Part shown: positions 56,459 through 64,000 of the stretch, one piece after another
Position numbering within the stretch: the first letter of the stretch is position 1
Layout: every line of letters begins with the position of its first letter
Assembly (NCBI RefSeq): GCF_003010955.1
Contig: NZ_PGGO01000087.1
Span: forward strand, 124,001-188,000
Length of the DNA stretch: 64,000 nt
Direction: 5' to 3'
Origin: Phyllobacterium brassicacearum
GTDB taxonomy: Bacteria; Pseudomonadota; Alphaproteobacteria; Rhizobiales; Rhizobiaceae
Program-made: the position numbers and the translations under genes
Notes under the pieces: generated by a model
Databases searched by the model: none
What the model was told of the DNA's origin: nothing
What the model saw: the letters and a program-made list of their open reading frames with translations, nothing else

Positions 56459-56560
56459 GGTTTAGCCCTCCTTTGAGCGACAATGTTTGCGTGTTTTGGT
56501 TCCTTGAAAGACTCCCATAGAGGCAAGTCCCGATGAACCAGTGACCCCGATATGGCGGTC
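56459..56560 (-). promoter_or_regulatory. Candidate ROSE-type RNA thermometer in the hsp20 leader
   Basis: The leader is about 100 nt. The ribosome-binding site AGGAGGG (complement of 56466-56472) is preceded 3 nt upstream by UCGCU (complement of 56476-56480). This is the conserved UYGCU that pairs imperfectly with the ribosome-binding site in ROSE elements of rhizobial small heat-shock genes. A second hairpin (GACT...AGTC, near 56510) precedes it. Position, length and motif fit; folding was not computed. Confidence 0.65.
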
Positions 56561-56567
56561 ACAACAG

Positions 56568-56600
56568 CTATTTGGTTAGGCCAAACTTCGTTTTCAAGGG
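56568..56600 (-). promoter_or_regulatory. Candidate RpoH (sigma-32) promoter of hsp20
   Basis: The minus strand reads CCCTTGAAA, then 16 bp, then CCAAATAG. This agrees with the alphaproteobacterial heat-shock consensus (CTTGAA ... CC-AAT/TAT). A start point about 7 nt downstream gives the 100-nt leader noted above. Confidence 0.6.
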
Positions 56601-56753
56601 TTTTTGTTCAGCAGCATTCGCGCGCGCAATCGAGGTGTCGCGGCCCTGTGGATGAACGCAAAATGAACATCATCTTCGGAATACGTTCACCTCGATGCAT
56701 CTATAACTGCACTCAAGGTTGGAAACGATCCGACATCACAAAGGACAAACAGA

Positions 56754-57182
56754 ATGAAAAAAACCGTTCTTGCACTGACCGCCACGGCGCTTCTCGTCAC
56801 TGGCTTTGCCGCTTCGGCAATGGCTGACGACCGCTATTACCGGGACGAATCACCGATCTATCTCGACAACCGTGGCGAAGCAGATGGCTACCTGGTTCAG
56901 GATCGCCGCTACTATGATGACGGTTACCACGGTGATCGTTACGACCGCCGTGACCGGTTTGGTCCGCGCGATGTTAGCCGGATGCTCGAGCGCCGCGGCT
57001 ACAGGGTTCGTGATGTCGATTTCGAGCGTGGCCGGTATTTTGTAAGAGCTTCGCGTCGCGGTGCACCCGTACTCGTGGTTGTTTCACGCCGTGGCGAAAT
57101 TCTCGAAACTCGCCGCATGGGTGGTGATCGTTACGCCGAGCGTCGCAATGGTTTCAGCATCGAAATAAACCCGGCTTACTGA
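56754..57182 (+). CDS. Periplasmic Arg/Tyr/Asp-rich protein, unknown function
   Basis: This 142-residue protein has a clear signal peptide (MKKTVLALTATALLVTGFAASAMA). The middle (about 25-75) is rich in Asp, Tyr and Arg. The end (RRGYRVRDVDFERGRYFVRA; PVLVVVSRRGEILETRR) has a PepSY-like beta pattern. The next gene is on the same strand but 186 bp away behind hairpins. AGGACAAACAG precedes the ATG. I do not recognise a named family. Confidence 0.75.
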   Translation: MKKTVLALTATALLVTGFAASAMADDRYYRDESPIYLDNRGEADGYLVQDRRYYDDGYHGDRYDRRDRFGPRDVSRMLERRGYRVRDVDFERGRYFVRASRRGAPVLVVVSRRGEILETRRMGGDRYAERRNGFSIEINPAY

Positions 57183-57202
57183 TGAGTTCAAAAAAGCCGA
57201 AT

Positions 57203-57270
57203 CGTTCCGGGTGTAACGTCCCTTCCGCCCGGAACGTGCTGACCGGAAGCTCTCGACAGAGTTTCCGGTC
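57203..57270 (+). terminator. Two tandem hairpins, the second with T-tract
   Basis: The first is a 9-bp stem CGTTCCGGG / CCCGGAACG (57203-57236). The second is GACCGGAA-g-CTCT / AGAG-t-TTCCGGTC (57241-57270), followed by TTCTTTTT. The second is a typical rho-independent terminator for the gene ending at 57182. Confidence 0.8.
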
Positions 57271-57368
57271 ATTCTTTTTGCGATCCCCGGTTTGACCTTT
57301 GTATCCGCGCATTTTATCAGAGAAAGAGCTGAAGTCGGCGAGCCAAAGATGAGGATTGACCCGATCAA

Positions 57369-58322
57369 ATGATCCGACCGCTTGTCGAAACCGCATCCAA
57401 CCCCCTTCCGCCCGGGACGCGCGTCGAAACCCTAAATCTCGCTGACGGCAAGGAATTGCGCTACGGGATTACGCCTGCGAGTACCCATCCCGTACAGGGA
57501 ACCGTGCTTATCCTCCAGGGCCGGAACGAATGCATCGAAAAATACTTCGAGACGGCCCGCGACATTGCCACCCGCGGCTTTACCGTGGCGACCTTCGACT
57601 GGCGTGGCCAGGGTGCCTCCAGCCGCCTCTTGCGGGATCCGGCGCGCGGCTATGTGAAAAGCTTTGATCAATATGCGGCAGACCTTGAGCAGCTGTTCGA
57701 ATCTGTACTTTTGCCCGATTGCCGTGGTCCCTACTACATTCTTGCCCATTCGACAGGGGCATTGGTGGCGTTGCTGGCGGCGCCGGCTCTTTCCAACCGT
57801 GTCCGGCGAATGGTGCTGACAGCTCCGCTGCTCGACATTACCGGCAGCCGTGCCAGAAAGATTGCAGCGCGAATCGCGGCCAACACTCTGCGGTCAACCG
57901 GTCTGGGCAAGACCTACATGCTCGGCGGAGCGCATTCCATAAAGGCCTTTGAAGTCAACGAAGTGACTTCAGATGCGGTACGCTATCTGCGCAACGTGGA
58001 CGTTCTCGAGCAGGCGCCGGAACTTGCCATCGGTGGACCAACGGCAAGCTGGATCGTGGCTGCCGCGGCCGCCATCAAGAAGGTCAGCCGCCCGGATTTC
58101 ATCGATGCGATACGGATACCGATGCTGATCATCGCCGCGGGTATGGATAGTGTCGTATCAACGCCGGCGATCGAGCGTTATGCGCTGCAGCTGCGTAACA
58201 CCACGCTGCTGACCATCGACGGTTCAAAGCATGAAATCCTGCAGGAACAGGATTTCTACCGCGAGCAGTTCTTCGCGGCTTTCGATGCGTTCATCCCAGG
58301 AACCGGGGGCGAGTCGCTGTAA
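57369..58322 (+). CDS. Alpha/beta hydrolase, lysophospholipase (PldB-like) family
   Basis: This 317-residue serine hydrolase has the nucleophile elbow LAHSTGALVAL (Ser near residue 127), the oxyanion-region GRNECIEKYFE and TFDWRGQGAS, the acid in IIAAGMDSVVST and the His in IDGSKHEILQE. It is of the monoglyceride lipase/lysophospholipase L2 group, acting on lysophospholipids or monoacylglycerols. It is convergent with the inositol-phosphatase gene, 2 bp apart. Confidence 0.9.
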   Translation: MIRPLVETASNPLPPGTRVETLNLADGKELRYGITPASTHPVQGTVLILQGRNECIEKYFETARDIATRGFTVATFDWRGQGASSRLLRDPARGYVKSFDQYAADLEQLFESVLLPDCRGPYYILAHSTGALVALLAAPALSNRVRRMVLTAPLLDITGSRARKIAARIAANTLRSTGLGKTYMLGGAHSIKAFEVNEVTSDAVRYLRNVDVLEQAPELAIGGPTASWIVAAAAAIKKVSRPDFIDAIRIPMLIIAAGMDSVVSTPAIERYALQLRNTTLLTIDGSKHEILQEQDFYREQFFAAFDAFIPGTGGESL

Positions 58323-58324
58323 GA

Positions 58325-59098
58325 TCAGCGATTGAGAAGATCCAGCGCCCGGGCATGCAGCTCTGGCGTAGCCGCAGCAAGGATGTTGCCGGCCTTTTCG
58401 GCCGCGCCGCCATCCCACATCGTAATCACACCACCTGCCTTTTCGATGATCGGAATGAGCGCGACAATATCGTAGGGATGCAGCCCGGTTTCTACGACCA
58501 GATCGACAAAACCGGCAGCAAGCATCGCATAGGCATAACAATCGGTGCCGTAGCGTGCAAGCCTGACGGTTTGTTCGACACGGTCATAGGCTTCCCGCTT
58601 TTCGTCCTTGAACAGTGCCGGCGTAGTCGTAAAAAGCGTTGCCTCGGAAAGCTCAATCGTCTTGCGTGTTTCGAGACGGCGCGTCCCGCCCGGTCCTTCA
58701 TACCAGGAGGCCTCTCCGTCGCACATGAACAGCTCCTTGGTGAACGGCTGTGCCATCAGACCCGCCACCGCATCGCCATCGATTGTTAGACCTGCCAGCG
58801 TGCCCCAGACCGGAATGCCTGAAATGAACGCACGTGTCCCGTCGATGGGATCGATCACCCAGACATGTGACTGGTCAAGATTTTCCCCACCGAACTCTTC
58901 CCCAAGAATACCGTGCTCGGGAAAGGACGCATTGATCAGCCTTCGAATCGCCCGTTCGGCCTCTCGATCAGCCTCGGTGACCGGATCAAAACCCGTTTGG
59001 TATTTGTTGTCGACGAGCGAAATATTGCGGAATCGCGGCAGGGTTTGCTCGGCGGCAACGTCAGCAATCTGCTTCAAAAAGGAAAGTTCTACGAACAA
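58325..59098 (-). CDS. Inositol-monophosphatase family protein (histidinol-phosphatase HisN-like)
   Basis: This 257-residue Mg2+-dependent phosphatase has metal-site motifs GEEFGGENLD and DPIDGTRAF at about 70-100, and the C-terminal YDIVALIPIIEKAGGVITMWDG. It could be histidinol-phosphatase (HisN) or a SuhB-like inositol phosphatase. The suhB small RNA lies just upstream, as the Rfam family name suggests. The start is TTG at 59098 with AAGGAG at proper distance; no ATG is better placed. Confidence 0.9.
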   Translation of the reverse strand: MFVELSFLKQIADVAAEQTLPRFRNISLVDNKYQTGFDPVTEADREAERAIRRLINASFPEHGILGEEFGGENLDQSHVWVIDPIDGTRAFISGIPVWGTLAGLTIDGDAVAGLMAQPFTKELFMCDGEASWYEGPGGTRRLETRKTIELSEATLFTTTPALFKDEKREAYDRVEQTVRLARYGTDCYAYAMLAAGFVDLVVETGLHPYDIVALIPIIEKAGGVITMWDGGAAEKAGNILAAATPELHARALDLLNR

Positions 59099-59205
59099 AA
59101 TGGCTCCTTGCGATTAAATCATTCTCAAACTTCTGCCTCGTTGGACAAATTTTTGCATATTTTTTAGGCATACAATGACAATGCACAAAAAATCATACAA
59201 ATCAC

Positions 59206-59233
59206 TTGACATTTGTGCGACGCAGCATAGAGT
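59206..59233 (+). promoter_or_regulatory. Sigma-70-type promoter of the suhB/alpha-r8 small RNA
   Basis: TTGACA (59206-59211) and TAGAGT (59228-59233) are 16 bp apart. The expected start (about 59241) coincides with the first base of a perfect hairpin, which supports the assignment. Confidence 0.7.
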
Positions 59234-59240
59234 AATCAAC

Positions 59241-59318
59241 AGACAGGGCGACCTGTCTATGCCCTCCTTGGGCGTTTCCTCCCTAGACTTGGGCCGCGCT
59301 TATGCGCGGTCTTTTTTT
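59241..59318 (+). ncRNA. suhB / alpha-r8 family small RNA (MmgR-like)
   Basis: This is a 78-nt trans-acting RNA. Hairpin 1 is AGACAGG-GCGA-CCTGTCT (59241-59258), hairpin 2 is GCCC-TCCTT-GGGC (59261-59273). A single-stranded TTTCCTCCC (anti-ribosome-binding-site type) follows, and the last hairpin CCGCGC / GCGCGG (59294-59309) ends in seven Ts. Length and order match Sinorhizobium MmgR (about 77 nt), which limits polyhydroxybutyrate accumulation there. It sits upstream of and divergent from the inositol-phosphatase gene, and convergent with the amidohydrolase gene. Confidence 0.85.
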
Positions 59319-59333
59319 GTCGATGCCTCTAAA

Positions 59334-60224
59334 CTATTCGGCCGCCAACGGCGTATCGAGGAAGTGGAAGTCGGGTAGAGAAACCAGATCCGCCAGGAAC
59401 AGCCCGATATCCCGTTGCAGTTGGTCGAAGCCGGCCTTCCGTTCATAATTATGCTCATTGAGGTAAAGCCCGCGGTTCACCTCGATCTGCATCGCATGGA
59501 AGGATTTCAAGGGCCGACCGTAGTGCTCGGTAATGTAACCGCCGGCATAGGGCTTGTTGTGCGCAACCACATAGCCCATCTCCCTGAGAAGGTGGATTGC
59601 CGAATTGGTGAGTTCCGGCGTGCAGCTCGTGCCGAAACGGTCACCGATAATGAAATCGGGGCGCATTCCACTCTCCGGGAAACGAATTCCTGTCGGCATC
59701 GAGTGGCAATCAATCAGCACGCCGTAGCCAAAGCGATCCCGCGTTGCGACGAGCACGTCTCCAAGAACCGCATGATAAGGCTTGTAGATATTGTTGATCC
59801 GGCCCAAAGCTTCATCAAGATGCAGCTTCTGCGCATAGATTTCCTGCCCCTCCCCGACAAGACGCGGGATCGTTCCAAGTCCGCCGGCGACGCGCGCCGA
59901 ATTGCCGTTTGCATAGGGCGGCAGCGGCTCGAGGAACATCCTTGCATCGAGCTCATAGGGCTCGCGGTTCACATCGAGATAGGCGCGGGGGAAATGCGCA
60001 ACCATCAAGGGTGCGCCGAGCATCACGGCCGCAGCAAACAACTGGTCGACGAAACAGTCTTCGGAGCGCCGGATCGTTTGCGGGTCGAGTTGCGACTGCC
60101 TGACAAAGGCTGCAGGGTAGCACTGACCGCTATGCGGCGAATTGAAAACGAATGGGATGCGTTGATCGGCCGGTTGCCGCAATTCGTAAGGCAGGCTGTC
60201 TGGAAAATCGCGCTCGACGGTCAT
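59334..60224 (-). CDS. N-formylglutamate amidohydrolase
   Basis: This 296-residue zinc enzyme of the HutG family has FVFNSPHSGQCYP at the N-terminus, YLDVNREPYELDARMF (family motif), LIDCHSMPTGI and MQIEVNRGLYLNE. It hydrolyses N-formyl-L-glutamate to glutamate and formate, as in histidine degradation. No other hut gene is in the window. It differs strongly from the shorter relative at 8959. It ends 15 bp after the small RNA terminator, convergent with it. Confidence 0.9.
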   Translation of the reverse strand: MTVERDFPDSLPYELRQPADQRIPFVFNSPHSGQCYPAAFVRQSQLDPQTIRRSEDCFVDQLFAAAVMLGAPLMVAHFPRAYLDVNREPYELDARMFLEPLPPYANGNSARVAGGLGTIPRLVGEGQEIYAQKLHLDEALGRINNIYKPYHAVLGDVLVATRDRFGYGVLIDCHSMPTGIRFPESGMRPDFIIGDRFGTSCTPELTNSAIHLLREMGYVVAHNKPYAGGYITEHYGRPLKSFHAMQIEVNRGLYLNEHNYERKAGFDQLQRDIGLFLADLVSLPDFHFLDTPLAAE

Positions 60225-60508
60225 TCTTCACTTCAAGGTTTGCAGCGGTAAAGGCGGACAGATGTCCTACTCTAGTGCAACTTTCCTTCAGATGGAATTC
60301 ATCAACCGGCATAAGCAGCCAACTTTATGACCTACACGCCCTACTCCCAAAGAGCGGGCCATATCTTACAGGGCTACCTCGACATTTGGTTCGTTCGCCC
60401 TTATTTTCTGGCAAATCATTCACGCGATCTTTACCAAAAAAGCGTTTTGTAAATATCGACAGACGCCGGTTTGGGGATGATCCGGTGCTAGACAATTCGG
60501 ACGGACTG

Positions 60509-60871
60509 ATGAAGAGAATACTTCTTGCAGAAGATGACAATGATATGCGGCGCTTTCTAGTCAAGGCGCTGGAAAAGGCGGGGTATCATGTCACCCATTT
60601 CGACAATGGCGCCAGCGCCTATGACCGTTTGCGTGAAGAACCGTTCTCGCTGCTCTTGACCGACATCGTAATGCCGGAAATGGATGGCATCGAGTTGGCG
60701 CGGCGCGCATCGGAAATCGACCCGGATCTCAAAATCATGTTCATCACAGGCTTTGCCGCGGTGGCGCTGAATTCCGATTCGAAGGCCCCGAAGGACGCGA
60801 AAGTGCTTTCCAAGCCTTTCCATCTGCGCGATCTTGTCAACGAGATCGAAAAAATGCTGGTCGCTGCATAG
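60509..60871 (+). CDS. cpdR: Single-domain response regulator CpdR
   Basis: This 120-residue receiver-only protein has acidic pocket Asp9/Asp10, phosphoacceptor Asp52 (LLLTDIVMPEMDG), Thr80 (FITGFAAVA) and Lys102 (LSKPFH). It ends in two alanines, matching the ClpXP-recognised end of Caulobacter CpdR. Unphosphorylated CpdR directs ClpXP to the pole to degrade cell-cycle proteins such as CtrA. The start at 60509 is the one giving the normal length; the long upstream frame is spurious. Confidence 0.95.
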   Translation: MKRILLAEDDNDMRRFLVKALEKAGYHVTHFDNGASAYDRLREEPFSLLLTDIVMPEMDGIELARRASEIDPDLKIMFITGFAAVALNSDSKAPKDAKVLSKPFHLRDLVNEIEKMLVAA

Positions 60872-60973
60872 AACAGGCGCGACATTCTTTCATTCTCGCA
60901 AAGAAAGCCTGATAACTTCTTCCGAACGCTATTGACGGACACAAATCAATATGGTGTATGCGCCCGGTCAGAT

Positions 60974-61048
<75 letters not shown>

Positions 61049-61159
61049 TCTGATCCTCCAAATTCAAGCGCTTGAGTAACCGCCTTTCAGTCGCGACTGG
61101 TGGCAAATTCGCTGTTGGGCAAGCAGAAGCGGCCTCTGGGTCTGGATAAATCCGGCCTC

Positions 61160-61403
61160 CTACTGCTCTCGAAATGCTCGGCTGAACTGGTCTGCAAGTG
61201 GTTTGGCACGACATTGCAGTGCGCTCTTCTGTTGAAATGAAGACTTCCACCGGCATGCCTGGCAGTAGTCTGTTGTCGCCAAGCTTTTCGAGCTCCTCGG
61301 CCGGAACAACGACGTCTGCCAGATAATATACCTGACCGGTGGCGGGATCGCTGCTTGTCGCCGCCGAGACATACGCGATGCGGCCACGTTTTTTCAGAGC
61401 CAA
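61160..61403 (-). pseudogene. Remnant of an HlyD-family secretion adaptor (3' end)
   Basis: About 80 residues match the C-terminus of HlyD/PrtE-type membrane fusion proteins: GRIAYVSAATSSDPATGQVY and LLPGMPVEVFISTEERT. The last part (KPLADQFSRAFREQ) is in a different frame, so a small deletion near the ACCACTTGC region broke it. The rest of the gene and its partner transporter are absent. It sits 110 bp from tRNA-Val. Confidence 0.75.
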
Positions 61404-61661
61404 AGAGCTCTTTTGGATCGTGTCAGTCTTCGTCGCGCTAGCATTGTTCGCTTGGTTTTTCTTAGCAGAATAGCCTTCAACCTATGCGTTTGGAGCGATG
61501 GCTTTAGTTTCTTGAAGCATCGGATGCTCAAGTGACCGTCGCAGTCTGTCATGCGATTGCCTCGCTTGTGCTCTCAAGCGGGCCGAACTACCTTGGTAAT
61601 TGCTCCTGCCCCCGGTAACGTGCGCCTTAAGCATAGATTCCACGCTCAAAGGAGATTCGCG

Positions 61662-62693
61662 ATGCAGCTTGGTATGATTGGTCTGGGGCGCATGGGCAGC
61701 AATATGACACAGCGCCTGATGAAACATGGGCACGACTGTGTCGTGCACGATACCCGTGCCGAGAGCATGACTGACCTGCAAGAGCAGGGCGCTAAAGGCA
61801 CAACGTCTCTGGAGGAATTCGTGTCATTGCTGGCGCGGCCGCGCGCCGTCTGGCTGATGTTGCCTGCTGCCGTGGTCGACACCGTTTTGGCCAAACTGGT
61901 TCCCCTGCTCGACAAGGATGACATCGTCATCGATGGCGGCAATTCTTACTACCACGACGATATTAGGCGCGGCGGCGAGCTGAAATCGCACGGCCTTCAC
62001 TATGTCGATGTAGGCACGAGTGGCGGCGTCTTCGGTCTGGAGCGCGGCTACTGTCTGATGATCGGCGGCGAGAAGGACATCGTGAAACATCTTTCGCCAA
62101 TTTTCGCCGCGCTCGCACCCGGCAAAGGCAACGTGCCGGTGACCCAGAGCCGGGCAGAAAAGGCAAATGGCGACAATACGGCAGATCAGGGCTTTCTGCA
62201 TTGTGGTCCGCATGGCGCCGGCCATTTCGTCAAGATGGTGCACAATGGCATCGAATACGGGCTGATGGCAGCCTATTCCGAGGGACTGAACATCCTGCGC
62301 AATGCAGATATTGGCCTGCGCTCGCACGAGGCTGATGCGGAAACAACCCCGCTGCAGCACCCCGAGCATTACCAATACAATTTCGACCTGCCGGATATCG
62401 CCGAGGTGTGGCGGCGCGGCAGTGTTATCAGTTCGTGGCTGCTCGACCTGACCGCCGATGCGCTTTACGAAGACCCCGGATTAACAAGTTATGAGGGACG
62501 TGTCTCCGACTCGGGCGAAGGGCGCTGGACCGTCGTGGCGGCAATCGACGAAGCGGTGCCGACGCCCGTGCTCAGTGCTGCGCTCCAGGAACGATTCAGC
62601 TCGCGCGGCAATGCGGATTTTGCCAACAAAATCCTGTCCGCCATGCGCCGTGAATTTGGCGGGCATGTGGAAAAACCGGCGCCGAAATCTTAA
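61662..62693 (+). CDS. 6-phosphogluconate dehydrogenase, decarboxylating (short form, YqeC/GntZ type)
   Basis: This 343-residue enzyme is of the shorter tetrameric 6PGDH class, usually NAD+-preferring. Motifs are MIGLGRMGSNM, IDGGNSYYHDD, VDVGTSGGVFGLERGY, and HFVKMVHNGIEYGLM with the catalytic Lys. The start at 61662 follows AAAGGAG. It can link the oxidative pentose pathway or gluconate use with NADH formation. A terminator-like hairpin overlaps its stop. Confidence 0.92.
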   Translation: MQLGMIGLGRMGSNMTQRLMKHGHDCVVHDTRAESMTDLQEQGAKGTTSLEEFVSLLARPRAVWLMLPAAVVDTVLAKLVPLLDKDDIVIDGGNSYYHDDIRRGGELKSHGLHYVDVGTSGGVFGLERGYCLMIGGEKDIVKHLSPIFAALAPGKGNVPVTQSRAEKANGDNTADQGFLHCGPHGAGHFVKMVHNGIEYGLMAAYSEGLNILRNADIGLRSHEADAETTPLQHPEHYQYNFDLPDIAEVWRRGSVISSWLLDLTADALYEDPGLTSYEGRVSDSGEGRWTVVAAIDEAVPTPVLSAALQERFSSRGNADFANKILSAMRREFGGHVEKPAPKS

Positions 62694-62732
62694 GGCGCCG
62701 GTCTTTGCTCCCGGAGAACAGGTTTCTCCGGG
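62675..62732. terminator. Two hairpins between convergent genes
   Basis: The first is a 9-bp stem ACCGGCGCC / GGCGCCGGT (62675-62702) spanning the dehydrogenase stop codon. The second is a 9-bp stem CCCGGAGAA / TTCTCCGGG (62710-62732). There is no long T-tract, so efficiency is uncertain. They lie 18 bp before the end of the convergent aldo/keto reductase gene. Confidence 0.6.
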
Positions 62733-62749
62733 ATGCAACTGACTGAGGC

Positions 62750-63754
62750 TCAGTGCCGCTGACCAAGCTCGCTGTCGAGGTGCGCCATCTGCGCTTCGGC
62801 GTAGCGCGTACCGGCAGCTGCTCCCTTTGGGACAGCCTTTTCGATCGCCGTCATGTCTTCCGCCGTCAGCGTCACATCATAGGCACCAAGCGCTTCCGTC
62901 AGGCGGTCGCGGCGGCGGGCGCCGATCACCGGGATGATGTCCTGCCCTTGCGCAGCAACCCAGGCAATGGCGATCTGCGCAACCGTGACGCCCTTACCCG
63001 CGGCGATCGCCTGCAAAGCTTCGACAAGGGTGAGATTCTTCTCGACATTTTTGCCCTGGAAGCGCGGGCTGTGTGCCCGGAGGTCGCCTGGAGCGGCCTT
63101 GTCCTTGCTCCAGTGGCCGCTGATCAGGCCGCGTGACAGTACGCCGTAGGCGGTAATGCCGATATCAAGGTCGCGGCAGGCATCAAGAATACCGTCTTCA
63201 ATGCCGCGGGAAATCAGCGAATACTCGATCTGGAGATCGACGATCGGATGAACGGCAGCGGCCCTTCTGATCGTTTCTGACCCCACCTCCGACAATCCGA
63301 TATGCTTGACATAACCGGCCTTCACCATGTCGGCGATGGCACCAATTGTTTCCTCAATCGGCACGTTGGGGTCGAGACGCGCCGGGCGGTAAACATCAAT
63401 GTAGTCGACGCCAAGGCGCTGCAGAGAATAGGTGAGGAAGTTCTTGACCGCTTGCGGTCGTGCGTCAAAGCCGGTCCAACCACCGGTTGGATCGCGAAGA
63501 CCACCAAATTTGACGCTAAGGATCGCGTCCTCGCGCTTCCTGCCCTTCAATGCTTCGCAGATCAGTAATTCATTATGGCCAGCCCCATAGAAATCGCCGG
63601 TGTCGAGCAGATTGATGCCTGCTTCAAGGGCCGCGTGCACGGTGGCGATACTCTCTGCCCTGTCGGACGGGCCATACATGCCCGACATGCCCATGCAGCC
63701 CAGCCCTACTTCAGAAACGCGCGGTCCTGTCGCGCCAAGTTGACGATAGTGCAT
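62750..63754 (-). CDS. Aldo/keto reductase
   Basis: This 334-residue NADPH-dependent oxidoreductase is a TIM barrel with catalytic Asp/Tyr in LLDTGDFYGAGHNE and Lys in LSVKFGG. The usual catalytic His region reads DVYRPARLDP, a His-less form also common in this subgroup as I recall. IGLSEVG and the cofactor GARRRDRL follow. The ATG at 63754 is preferred to a TTG at 63760. A LysR gene is divergent 113 bp away and probably regulates it. Confidence 0.9.
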   Translation of the reverse strand: MHYRQLGATGPRVSEVGLGCMGMSGMYGPSDRAESIATVHAALEAGINLLDTGDFYGAGHNELLICEALKGRKREDAILSVKFGGLRDPTGGWTGFDARPQAVKNFLTYSLQRLGVDYIDVYRPARLDPNVPIEETIGAIADMVKAGYVKHIGLSEVGSETIRRAAAVHPIVDLQIEYSLISRGIEDGILDACRDLDIGITAYGVLSRGLISGHWSKDKAAPGDLRAHSPRFQGKNVEKNLTLVEALQAIAAGKGVTVAQIAIAWVAAQGQDIIPVIGARRRDRLTEALGAYDVTLTAEDMTAIEKAVPKGAAAGTRYAEAQMAHLDSELGQRH

Positions 63755-63831
63755 TCTCAAACCCCTGGTCTTGTCGTTAGGAAGGAACGTTCGAGGGCCA
63801 CTTTAAAACAGCTTGGTCTGTGCAATAATCC

Positions 63832-63865
63832 TGCATATTATGTACGGGTCGTACGGAAATATGCA
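63832..63865. promoter_or_regulatory. Inverted repeat in the reductase/LysR divergent promoter
   Basis: TGCATATT (63832-63839) and AATATGCA (63858-63865) form an 8-bp dyad, with GTAC...GTAC inside. It ends 2 bp before the LysR start codon, as expected for an autoregulatory LysR site. Confidence 0.55.
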
Positions 63866-63867
63866 CA

Positions 63868-64000
63868 ATGACTGATCCTGATCTCTCCGATCTTGGGGCA
63901 CTTGTCGCCGTCGCTCAGGCGCGCAGCTTTCGCGCTGCAGCCTCGCTTCGCGGTGTCTCCGCCTCGTCCTTGAGCGAAGCCATCCGCAGGCTCGAGGCAC
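63868..64000 (+). CDS. LysR-family regulator (5' end only)
   Basis: The first 44 residues show a LysR helix-turn-helix (LGALVAVAQARSFRAAASLR; VSASSLSEAIRRLEA). The gene continues beyond the window. The ATG at 63868 is the only start in frame near the consensus position. It is divergent from the aldo/keto reductase gene, the likely target. Confidence 0.88.
   Translation, partial: MTDPDLSDLGALVAVAQARSFRAAASLRGVSASSLSEAIRRLEA

Noticed and set aside
60152..60508. Long upstream frame joined to cpdR
   Set aside because: The extra N-terminal residues do not fit a receiver domain; CpdR is normally about 118-120 residues and starts at 60509.

Overview
The window looks like chromosome of a Rhizobiales alphaproteobacterium, probably near Phyllobacterium, Mesorhizobium or Brucella/Ochrobactrum. 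Protein-level signs are a near-full-length MlotiK1-type cyclic-nucleotide-gated K+ channel of 355 residues, a Brucella Omp10-like lipoprotein, homospermidine synthase, CpdR, and a suhB/alpha-r8 (MmgR-like) small RNA beside an inositol-monophosphatase-family gene. Coding density is high. I see no insertion sequence, prophage, rRNA operon or CRISPR array.

Layout: 1-2588 holds the end of a PotABC-type ABC importer operon. 2625-3217 is a VapC/AbrB-type toxin-antitoxin pair under a 34-bp palindrome. 3289-9774 is a minus-strand catabolic cluster (iron alcohol dehydrogenase, aldehyde dehydrogenase, glutamine-synthetase-like ligase, amino acid/amine permease, N-formylglutamate-amidohydrolase-like enzyme) with a divergent RpiR-type regulator at 9922. 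10856-31434 mixes central metabolism (gnd, eda, an aminotransferase), ornithine decarboxylase with a long leader, an amidase/LysR pair, a DUF1007/NicO metal exporter, the tRNA hydroxylase trhO, a DUF882 envelope protein, an M3 peptidase joined to a DUF3445 protein, and homospermidine synthase. 31493-47996 is envelope-rich: omp10, a LysM 5'-nucleotidase, the K+ channel, hemH, SPFH/NfeD, a decayed HicA-type toxin, kdsD, a beta-barrel protein, a frameshifted ThDP enzyme, galU, a lytic transglycosylase and an SGNH hydrolase. 48179-55940 has gltD, gltB and a divergent threonine aldolase. 55988-64000 carries hsp20 with a probable heat-shock promoter and RNA thermometer, a lysophospholipase, an inositol-phosphatase-like gene, the suhB sRNA, a second N-formylglutamate amidohydrolase, cpdR, tRNA-Val with a nearby HlyD remnant, a second type of 6-phosphogluconate dehydrogenase, and an aldo/keto reductase with a divergent LysR gene.

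How the genes fit together: ornithine decarboxylase and homospermidine synthase make the polyamine typical of rhizobia, and the importer may bring in related amines. The 3.3-10.8 kb cluster is the best candidate for an under-described system. Its enzyme set (gamma-glutamyl ligase, alcohol dehydrogenase, aldehyde dehydrogenase, amidohydrolase, no amine oxidase) fits catabolism of an amino alcohol through gamma-glutamyl intermediates. Intergenic DNA holds several probable high-copy palindromic elements (19867-20038, 45161-45309, 18411-18510), and one repeat appears to have been read into a coding region (46772-46806).
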